Below are positions 43,622-55,600 of a stretch of 64,000 nucleotides of DNA, in pieces. Source of the stretch: Mytilus galloprovincialis (taxonomy: Eukaryota > Mollusca > Bivalvia > Mytilida > Mytilidae); the NCBI RefSeq assembly GCF_965363235.1, contig NC_134849.1, positions 46,756,122 through 46,820,121 of the forward strand, given 5' to 3'. The notes below the pieces were generated by a model, which saw only the letters and a list, made by a program, of their open reading frames with translations, did not search any database and had not been told where the DNA came from. The position numbers and the translations under genes are program-made. How positions within the stretch are numbered: position 1 is the stretch's first letter; every line of letters begins with the position of its first letter.

Positions 43622-46600
43622 CTGACAAGAACAATATTAACATATATACTATTCGATAGTTTTGTTTTTAATCGACAGTAATATTTAAAGAAAGAGTGAA
43701 ATTCGTTATTAAAAATATTAAGTTCGAGGTTATACGTACTAGTAAGAATTATCTAAAAACAATTTAACAATCAATCTTCAAACGTTCTATTGATAGTTAT
43801 GAGAGAGATATGTGTGTCGTAAGTGACAAGAATATTTGGATGGTGATACTTTTTTTTATTTATTAACAAAACTCGATGTATAATGGTTATTATTACTTAT
43901 TTGTTAATAAAGAAATGATACCGATCAAGTGAGTGTTTACGATTGCTCATACTTCATAGCAATTAAATCAGGCCATTTCTCCAATCATGTCTTTCATAAA
44001 TAAAATGTCGTTAATTTTGAACGCCAATATGACGTCATTTTTAAGATAGAAGGCGTGTCTGTCATCGTCATTCTGCAGGGTAGTGCCGAAATGATGTTTG
44101 TTCCGCAAATACGTAATCTTCTTCTCCATAGCACGTGACGATCTTAGTTTTCCAAATATTTTGTGTAGTATAAGATCAAATGTTTTCACCCGTTCGCTCA
44201 AAATTAAAACCCGGTGACGCTCGGTCTAAAAGATAACGGGAATTGTGGTTAAGCCGATTTTAATATATCCGTCCTCATTTGTGAAACAGATTTTCCATAA
44301 CGGTTAAGCAACTCGTAATTGTGTTGCCGTAAAGTGTTTGGAAAGATGATTTCAACTTCACCATTTGGATTTCTTGGTACACTAGCTTCCTTGTAAGCAG
44401 CAACCCTCTTTCAGAGAACACTGTCGGGTTCAGAAATTTTCATGAGGGAGATATTTGGTTGATTATATAAAGAAATCACTAACGCATTACTTTTTTTCAT
44501 ACACGAAACGTACCTGAATTTATAAACTATAATCAAAACAATGACGACAATCAGTACTGTGGTGCCTATGACTCCTCCTATGATTATACCTGTACAATAA
44601 GTATATCAGAAATTATAGTATGTATCAATGACGAGTTTATATTATACATAAATCAGCGATGAACAATACCGACAGTATTTTAATGAGAATAAGGTGTACA
44701 GTTGACATTTTAAACTATCGTTTTGTAACCTATAAATTCGAAATGAATATTGTGAGAATAAAAAGAAAGTTTCTGAATAAGTTTAAATCGTGAGCAGTAA
44801 ATTGGCCAACATAAAATTAATCAAATTAGGCAAAGACATCAATATCTGTAAAATCAATTTCGATTTTGTAGAACAATATATTGATTTAAAACAAGCAACA
44901 TCAAACTTCTTTCATATGGTTAAACAAGTGACAATGGATTGTTAAATTTTTGCCAACCTCCCATTACATTGTTTTCTATCTTGATTACAAACTGTGTTGA
45001 AAAGAAATTGAAATTTTATATCATAAGAAACTGTTGTTTGACTCTAACCTCGTTTTAGTATGTAATTTATTAATTGACATGGCAATTTTTATTATTCTTG
45101 AAGTGAAAAATTACTGAAATGATACTGAAATGCGCATGAAATATACATGAAGTGAGAAAAAGAATGTGTATAGAAGTTACCAGTATGAGGTGTTACAGCC
45201 TGATCCAAATAGTCTGTATCTAGCAAAAAGATAGATAATAAGGGATTTTATAAATAAGACATGTTTAAAAAGCTTTGATATCTTAATAATATTGATTTGA
45301 AAATGCATCATATTTAAAATATAATAGGTTAAAGATTTTCATGTACATTAACACCATATTACCACCTGTTGATTAATTAGATGATTTGGTTTCTATAAAA
45401 TGTATCGATACTGAATGTATATGTTACAGACAAAAATATTTTACTGTTGGTTGAACGATCTTGGCCTTTGTATAATTTGTTCATATTTTTTAATCATATT
45501 CTTTATATATATTCTACATAAGAAAATTTCTGTACCAAATTGGGAAAATGATGCTCTATAGGTTTGAACTATCGATTTTGCCATTTGATATGGGACTATC
45601 CGTTTTGAATTTTTTTCGGAGTTCAGTATTTTTGTGGTTTTACTTTTTATGTGTGTCATGTATATTGAGGAGAAAGCTTTTTCCAAAATATTTTACAAAC
45701 TATCTTTTGTGTCTGAAATTTTTATAGCTGTGCTTTGATGTATTTATATTTGGTTGAAGCATATTGCTAGAATACGCTATGAATAAAACAGGGTATACAG
45801 AAGAGGTTAGAATGTATGACTGTTTTAATCTAATTTTTTTAATAAGGTAGCAGATATCTTAAGTATGAAACAACAGCTGTTCATTTGGTAATACCAAAAT
45901 ATTAAAAACAGAATCAGGAATGTTTGTCATATACAAGTTATAGTAGAAAATATAAAACCCGACGTGAACAAATTTCGCTCAGAAAAATGTATTCTGTGTT
46001 ATTTTTTTCGTATGTTCATTTAGCACGTACATTATGCTATTTTAGCCTGCAAGAGAAAAATCCTCCTTATCAATGTCTTCACTTATCATAAATGCTTGGC
46101 TAATTTTAACTTTTATGAAAGACTTCGTGTTTATATTTAATGCATTATCATTTATCTTTGTGCTTTCAATTCTTAGTTCGTTTGATAAATATGTACTCAC
46201 TTTTAGCAAATGCACAAAAAAATCCATCAGTCATAGATTTGCAAGTGGTATTAACATGCATTGGATGCACTTTTTGTTTGTTATAACAGTGGTAATATGT
46301 GCATTCCGAAACATCCTTTTCGTTGTAAATTTCATCTTTAAACGGTAAATGTACAAAGTAAAACCACAATAGGTAAACTTTATTATAAAGTAAATTAGAT
46401 ATTGTTCAAAATTGATTTCTTTATACTAAAAAGAATTAATAAAAACACATTGCGTTCATCTTTGAGCTTTTTGTCTGTATATAAAATATTTTTTTAATAA
46501 AATGATAAAAATGGTTCGTATTTATATTTACAAATCTTTAATTTCAAGTGCCATATGTGGAGCAGGATCTACCTACCTTTCCGGAGCACCTGAGATCATC

Positions 46601-49600
46601 TCCACTTTTTGGTGGGATTCGTGTTGCTTATTCTTTAGTTTGATATGTTGTGTCATGTGTAATACTGTTTGTCTGTTTGTCTTTTTCATATTTAGTCATG
46701 ACGTTGTCAGTTTATTTTCGATTTATGAGTTTAACTGTCCCTCTGGTATCTATCGTCCCTCTTTGAAAGCTTTGCTTACAAGAATATGAAAACTATCCGT
46801 TCTTGTTTCTGTTCTAGTTATTATGCAGTAGCCTTATTTAATACATATATCAAATAAATGAGGGTTTTCGGTCAGGAACCTTTGTATATATACAGATCAT
46901 AACATGACATTTTTCAAATCATACCACTTATCAGCCCTAGGTCATGATATCAGCCCGTGAGCCGGTAGTCTCGATGGATGATTTTGACCATGGGCTGCTG
47001 ATAAGGGGTCTGGTATGGAAAATGTCATGTTATGTTCTTTTTATCATTTACTTCAACAGAAGACTTACAAACAAAAACCATTTTTAAAACTTGATGCTTT
47101 TGTTGTAATATTTGTTTTGCATTTTTTAATAATTTTCCTGATTCCTAATATTATTTTTGTATCCAACTTTGTTATGTTTTACACAAATAAACGTACCAGT
47201 GAGGTTTATTTTACGGAAATTGCCGAATGACGTCGAAATGTCATCCGACAAAGTTACAGAAAAGCATGCGATAATAACCGGAAGCAGTTGATAACAAAAG
47301 TCATATCACGCGGCTACGACATTTCTTCAAATTTAATGAATAAATATATGTATAAATAATTTTATCATGGGGTTCAATTATACCATTATTTTCTATAAGT
47401 ATTAGATAAAACCTGCTATCTGTAAAGGGTTATCTATTGACATTATAGAGGCAGACTTAAGATAACACACGATCTGTATGTACTCACTTGATTGGCATAG
47501 GTGGTCAAGTTTAGAATTTGAAAGTGTATTTACTAGAAATTGGAAACCTCATTTTGTAAAAATCCAGCGGTACATAATCTTTATTGTTGGAAGTTCATCG
47601 TCTGATTTTTTTTAGACCAATTTGTAACACTTGTTTTCTCGATAAAAAAAAGGTGGCAATGACTTATTGTCCGAAAATGATGAAAACGATAGTCATGTTA
47701 GGACGTAGCTGTAAATAGATATTGGAAGATGTGGTATGAGTGCCAATGAGACAACTTTCCATTGAATTCACAATTTATACAGTAAACCATTATACATTGT
47801 AGGTCCAGGTACGGTATTCAAAATTTAGAGTAAATGATTAAATTTATTTATATTATATTGATTTATCGAATGTTGTGCAACTAAATCCACCCAAGAATTA
47901 GATTTCTGCTCATTTTTTCAAATGCACAACTTATGCTATAAGTCCTCATTGTGAAATTTAAATAAAAAACAGCGATAACAGCTCTGCTTCTGTGCTTTTG
48001 CTATATTCAGTAAAACTAAAACTTGTTTTATATGCAATTGGTCACCTAAGAACTTTTAAAGATGTTTTAAGTGTGTGTTGTGTAATGTGCATAGAGGTTA
48101 ATAATTTTTCACACAGGGTATCGGAATTAACATATCCATTCCAACCAGTTCATGACAATAATAATTGATCGTGATAGTCAATAACGGTACATATCAACAC
48201 TGTAATATATTGGTTACCATAATTTAAATAGTAGCTACTTAGTATTCGTGCGCCTTCTCGAATGAACTTGGGTCGCTCAGATTGTCCATCCTTTTTAACT
48301 GTGTTTTTGATAGCTGGTGGTAACCTAACATAAGTTTTATTCATCCCACTAAGTAATGTTTACCGATTGAAGTTCGTGTTATGAAAGAAGTATATGGTTA
48401 GAAAAAAATAAGTTTTACGTTATAACGAAAATATGGTCAATATATTTATAGTTTCAAATAAGAAATCAAAAGGTCATTTAAAGCTGGAGACACACTATAT
48501 AAAGTTCAGACAAAGTTCAAAGACTCCCTTTGTATTATAAATTTGAATACTTACGGCCTATTATCTCAGTCCGAATGGTCAATTTTTGAATAGGTAACCA
48601 TATACCTCCTCTATAGCCTACATCGTAATGCATTTTGCAGGTAGTGTTTAGATTTTCTAGGACAATATTTCTGCATTTTTCTTGGAACATGTTCCAGTAT
48701 AAACTGCTTGTACTATCACCTGTATATATAAAACAAATACCGGATCATTCATGATTGTTGAATTTCTTGTGATGTTAAAATACCATTAGATCATTCTGAG
48801 TAAAATGAACAGATCTCATTCTAAATCAGGAGTAAATATGTTTACACTGTAGTAGAATTAACATTGTCACTTTTACAACCAATTAGCATATACATTTCTT
48901 TTGCACTAGATAATATGAATCATTGAAAAGGGACATATGAATACAATTCGAAATTCATTAAGTATGTTTCTATTTAACCCGCCTCCGCTGGGAACTCGCG
49001 TATAACTTTCTACTTTTTGCATTATAATACATTACACAGATATATCGGTTAGATCCCAGTTTATTCATATACAACTCTAGATTTAATAGTTAAGTTGACC
49101 GAGTTTTCAAGAGCGCTAAATCGAGTTTTCTATGTCTAAAACGTTTGGTAGAGTGGTGTTCTATGACATTTACCAAATGTTCTGTGGCGATTGACCAAGC
49201 GTTCTATAGCGTTTGAACAAGTCTTCTATGGTGTGTGGTCAAGTGTTTACGGCGTCTGGCCAAGTACTTATGACATTTTATCTAGTTTTCCAATGCGTTT
49301 TAACAGAGTTTTCAAAATCGTTTGATAGCGTGTTCCTTGATGTTTGAAAAAGTTTTCTATAACGTTTGAACCTGTGTTCTATTGCGTTTTGCCAAGTGTT
49401 CAATGACATTTTACGAAGTTTTCTATGTCGTTTGATCATGTGTTTTATGGCGTTTGACTGAGTTTTCTATGTCCTTTAAGCATGTGTTTAATTGCGTTTG
49501 ACCGAGTTTTCTCTGTCGTTTGACCATGAGTTTTGACTTGAGGTGACGGCAATAGGTTTATAACAGTTTTTAATGTTAATCCCGTTTATAAAACAGTATA

Positions 49601-52600
49601 AGCGAGTGTAAAAATTGGTTCGTACATTTTTGAAAAGAGTAAAAATATACACGAAAATTCATTTTTGGTCTTTTGCTTGTATTACATATATACACTCGGA
49701 CGAAAAGTAGGAACCATCAATTTTACTTTTTGGAATATTCCTTACAGTGTAACCATTCTCCAAACGAAAGTGTCTTCCCTAAAATTGTAAACATAAGGTT
49801 CCTTACAGATACAAGTAGACCAATCTTTCGAGATGACAGCGCTTAATTGTTGTTCTATAGTAGTTGGATTGTAAGATATTTTATTCGAAGTCAATTGACA
49901 ATATAGCATTGACACCAGACATATCTGTTCGACTTTATTGGGCAAAATTGTGTTTTTTTTTACCAAAACGAATTCATAATCGATATTTACTCTCATTTTG
50001 ATTTTACATTTATTATAAGTGAAAATGGTCCCTTAAATATTTTTCTTGCTTTCTCCTGTTATAAAAATAAGCATAAAATTTGAAAAATGTATGGTTCAGT
50101 CTTATAACTTGGTAAAGGTACTGTTCGTGACTAAGGTTTTCACCAAATAACTGCATGCTCTGTAAATTAATCTTTAACATTCGTTTAAAAATCTATTGGG
50201 GTTTAACTTTTTTCCCGAGTGTATATAGTTAAAGAAAAAGACCTCTTCCAGATAAACACAATATTAATGCTATAAACATTTACTAGTTATTTACCACAAA
50301 ATGCAACCCGTTTGTCCTTGCAAGAAGATGGAAAAGTCTGGTTTTGTTCACAATCAAAATAGGCACAACTATCTTTGGACTGGTTCAACGCCACAACTAA
50401 AAGTAAATTAGTATTCAACTTTAAAACAAAATATTCAAAAGATAAATCATGATGTAAATGTACACCACCGATACAAAAGGCAATATGTGTCCAATATGCA
50501 TTATGGTATTGCTTGCACCCAATAGTCAAGCAATTCTGTCGTTCAAATAATTAACTTGTTTTAATGGCATCACATGTTTCAATTAACCAACTTAAATTAT
50601 ATTTGCACTAAACAAAACAAAAAAGTGTCTTCTTTATTTATAGTTCAACGCAATCGGCAATCTGATCGACTCAATTTCAAAAATGTTCCTCATTATCATT
50701 AATCTCGAAACGTTAAATGTTTTATTTTTTATTTATCTATTTCGTTATTTGTTATTTCAGCGTTTCTTTTTGTTGTTACTTGGGATTATTATGTTCGCTA
50801 CTTCCAGATTCCCAACATTTCGTGTCGAGCTACATATGGTGTGGATGATTTATCACTACCAATAGTTTGATGTAGCCGTCGTGAGATTTGGAAGCTATAA
50901 CTGCTTTCCTAAAAGAAGTATGGTTGAAATTTTGATTAAATAATGCCAATAACGCTAATGAAGTATACTTCGTGAAACGGGAAGCCTGACAAAATCCCAT
51001 ACGACTCAAATTCTCGAGACAAAACCCTCCCAATTTATGATTACCAAATTTGAAAAATAGTGTAGTAGCAATTTTGTCTCGTAATCATAGCAATAAATTT
51101 GAATTGCTTGAATTGATTCACATTTGGTCATTCCCAAGCCTTTAAAATAAATCACAAAAAGGCATGACATTTTGCTAATTGTTTCCATCTACGTTCTTTT
51201 TTTGTTCTCCGAGTAATTTGTTTCATACACACCACAACTCCTTTTTTTTTCGAATACATTAGGTTTTGAATAAACAAGAATGTTATAAATTGTATCGCTG
51301 TGTTCCATGTGAAAGTCATAATTCCAATCTAATTAAAATCAAATCCTTTAATTTTAATTAGATTGTCATTATTCGGACATTTAGTTCAAAACCTTTAGCA
51401 ATAGGAACTTTTGCATGTGAAAGATTATCCCTATGTGTAGGATCATGCGGTTTAAAACGATCATTGCATGATCAAATCAAATTTGGAAACGGTAAGACAA
51501 AACGATTTTTTTTTAAATAAATGCTGTTGAATTGCCTGAATTAAAAACAATGCAATGATCCTTTACTTTTTATGTCAAATTAAAAACAGGTGATACATAG
51601 TTTATAAAGTCATGAAAATTCTATGTAAGTAAAACATACCTTCGTATGAGAAGTATGCCTTCTTTAACTTAATAAATTCACTGCAGTTGTGACTTTCGTG
51701 TAGTGTCATCAGTGCATTGTTGTGTAAGCAAACACATTTCTGGTCCTATAAATGTACGAATATGTGTATGCTGATATAAATTACTTCTAAATATCAAAGA
51801 TTACATAAAAAATTATAAATTTCTTACAATAAATAATGATTCTACCACTGAATCGAGTGTGATACGATATTTATTCACTTGAAACAGTTGAATATTCAAA
51901 TTTAAAACGCGAGTCTCGCCAAGCATTTTAAATATTTAAAATTTAATTGTCGAGATTTAGTGGTGGAATCTGTTTCTCTGATGATTTTCTAACAATATGC
52001 CGGAAAAGTTATTACTTCTTTTTGAATGATCTGCAAAAAGATGAATTCTTTCTATGTGACGTCATCAGGCATGGTCGCTTTTTTCATGCCGTCACTATAG
52101 GAAATTCAGAAAGAAGCAAGGAAATTCGACGTCATAATCTGATTTTAGCCTATGAAGAACTGAGATCAAACGAACCACACGTTAATTAAATGTCTTTACA
52201 CAATGGGTGCAGAAAGGGTTAAATTGTCGAAGAATTAGAGTTATTAGTTTATATTCAAAATGATTAGAAATGCAATATTGGTAGTCAGGATATAACGTTT
52301 GCTAATATTAACTGGTACATGACGGGTGTTTCTGAATTAGATCCTATTCGCCCCTTTCGAGAAAAAATTATTTTAGAAATAGATAAAACACATCACAATT
52401 GATAGCATCGATACAAGGTGACCTCGACACTCCGTTTAAGGTCAGATTGTCTACTGCATGAAATGTGTCATTTGTGCTTGCAGTCTTATTAACTATTATT
52501 ATTAACTAATGTGATATACCTGACTTAGGTTTCGGGACTAAAGACAAGAATATATATTGTAAATAAAACGAAGAGCTTTCAACATGTTCAATTTATGATT

Positions 52601-55600
52601 CATTTACTTTGGATTCAAACGTCAAAAGAGGCTGATACATGTAATCATCACAACAATCATGGTTAAGACAATACAGTTCCTGAAAATACGGATTCAACAT
52701 AGATATATATATATATATATAAAACACTAAACCGAATAAGATATTTATATGAACACATTTTCATATCAGGCTTGTCAAATTGAGAATGAGACAAAGAAAC
52801 AAAAAAACAACAAAAAACAGTCCACTAATGGGTTTTTAGCACAGCGATGAAATCCCGCACTCCTAAACTAGCTTACATATAAGGATAAGAAGATGTGGTC
52901 TGATTGCCAATGAGACAACTCTCAACAAGAAACCAAATGACACAAAAATTAACAAATAGATAATCGTACGGCTATCAACACTGAGTAAAATTCAAATCGC
53001 ATAGTCAGCTATAAAAAGCCCGAAATGGCAAATGTAAAACAATTCAAACAAGACAATTTAAGGCCTGATATAGGTACACAATGATATAAGAAAACGAATA
53101 TAATACACAGTAACAAATGACAATTACTGAATCACAGGCTCCTGGCTTGAAACCGGCACACACAGACTAAGGCGGGATGAACCTAGTTTGAAGGCGTGCA
53201 AAGCCTCACCACCTTACCTGGGATCGTGATTTAATACTACAACATAAGGAGAAACTATTAATATCATTTGAAAAGGGCTTAATTCATCAGATCAGTTCAA
53301 AGAAAAATACATCTAATTTAAACACAGAGTGGACGTGACAGGGTCATAACTCATAAAAACAATCATGCGTCTAAGACTAAACTATTGATGAGTAGAATTT
53401 AAACAGGGGTATACTACTGTTGCCTTTATCTAACATTCAATGTATTTAGTGTATGCAGACGTCATAGGCAGTCAGCGAAAAAACACATGGCGTTGTGCAA
53501 TGTATATATTGACCAAAACCTTTCATTCAATTTCTTCAAACTTGGACGGCAAGGGAAATAGGATAGAAATGTATCGTGTTTTAATTTTATAACTTACTCT
53601 AAGTCTGTAGGCAAAACGATGGAGGCTAATATTCTGTTTTCTGCATAGTGCAAAACACTCTGACAATGATAGCCAGGAAACATCTGTTGTCCTTGTAATG
53701 TTGTAGCAACCTATAAGAACATACAAAGTATTAACACGAATACCAACTTAAAAAGAAAATTAAAAAGGAGACGTCCTAAAAAACTGACAACACCAAACGT
53801 CAGACTTGATTAACCAATGAATATTCTGCCTTTTCCAAAGAATATTTTGTCAAATATTTAAAGTTTTATAAATGATTATGGATGGCTGTTAGACACCTTT
53901 TGAAAAATGAAGTGCAAATGTAAAACGAGTAAAAATATTAATGGAATGATTATGATTCGATATGCTGAGCCGGATTATTAACGTGTTAGTTCCTACAGTA
54001 AGACATATCACCATACACTAACTCATTATTCTGTTTTCTAATGTCTTTTCACTAAAGAACAGTAACATATAAATAAGAAGATAAGTTATGATAGACAATA
54101 AGACCGCTCCCCATCAGAGACCTTACGACAAAGACGTTTATAACTTAGGGTCACCGTGAGGCAAAACCAATACGCATAGTCATTATACCATATATCGGAT
54201 TATTTATGCTGGTAAAAAATTTCTCGATTTTCATTAAATGAGGTATACGGAATAGTTTGACGGTTATTATTTTGGCGGATTCATAACTTTTATTCATACC
54301 TTATCACGAACACTTTTAAATTGGCGGAATTTATTTTGACGATTTTGTTCTATCCGCGAAAATAAGGGAAAATTTACACCTCGCGACAATAACCCGCTAT
54401 GCGTTAATTGGCCTTGAAATACCAAATGTAAAACAATTCAAACGTAAAAACTAAAGGCATTTTTTAAGTAATTGAATAATGAACTCAATACGAATATGAT
54501 ATACAGCAAAAAACGACAACCACTGAATTACAGGCTAATGATTTGGGACAGGTAAATACAGATTATGGCATGGGAAATCATGTTTGTAGGGTCTAAACCT
54601 AACCTGGGTCAGTTGTGTAACAGTACAACATATGAACAAACTACTAGTATAACCATCAGTTGAAAAGGGCTGAACTCATCAGATCGATAAAAAGAGAAAA
54701 ACAAGTTAAAAGACACAGACCGGATATGGCAGTGTAATAACACATCCCACCAACAGACAGGCATTAAGTACAGATCTGAGAGTATTTGTAGTTACTGATA
54801 GCTCAGCCTTGTTCAAAGTCAATAACAACTAATAAAAAAATCATGTATCGAATACTTTAATATATATCAGCACGCATCAAACAACCAATGGATTAAGTGT
54901 AAGGACATCATCAACAGTCATAAAAAAAACATGCCCTTGTGAAATACTAAAATACAGGAATCGACATATTTTAGAACCGTGAATGTGCATATTATATCAA
55001 CTGAGTTTGTCTCTCATGGTATTTGGAGGCCGTCTAAAACTTCCTCGTGCTTGCTATAAATGCTCCTTTCATTTTTGGGGCGGGATCAATAAACCGTTAT
55101 TTATACATCAAAACTCTACTGGTTATCAGCATTTCAGATACACCAAAGCAGGTAAATGTACTTCATATCTGAGAAAGAGATAATATGTGCGCTCAATTGA
55201 AAAATGAATGTTAAGATCCCCGAAGGACGATGAGATTTGAACGACTCTTTGTGAGGAGGTCTCTTAATGTCAACATTAAATCAATCTTTGTTTTTATGTT
55301 CGAATTTAGTAAAGGTTTTAAGTAATTTATGATAAAGAGATTCCTGACTTATTCCCAGTAATCAGTATATTACGCTCAGTGATATCCAAAACGTCACTAC
55401 AGACACGGGCATAGCAAAAATTACCTTTTTCCTATACTAAGGACAAATAACTTATAGTTTTTTATAGTATGATAATGGCATTAATTTATGTAAATTGTAT
55501 ATTTTCCGTAATACCGGGTAGATATGAAACTTTATAAATTCTTCTTTATTATTGCATGCCTTTCCGTAACGTTATCGCATGTCAACTCGACGTCACTCGT

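Noticed and set aside
43968-44201. 77-codon minus-strand frame between gene C exons 9 and 10
   Set aside because: It has no family features and is not needed for the reading frame. Exon 9 (phase 2) joins directly to exon 10.
49135-49535. Regularly spaced 22-bp units, considered as a CRISPR array
   Set aside because: There are no unique spacers between identical repeats. The units are contiguous and degenerate, and the setting is an intron of an animal gene.
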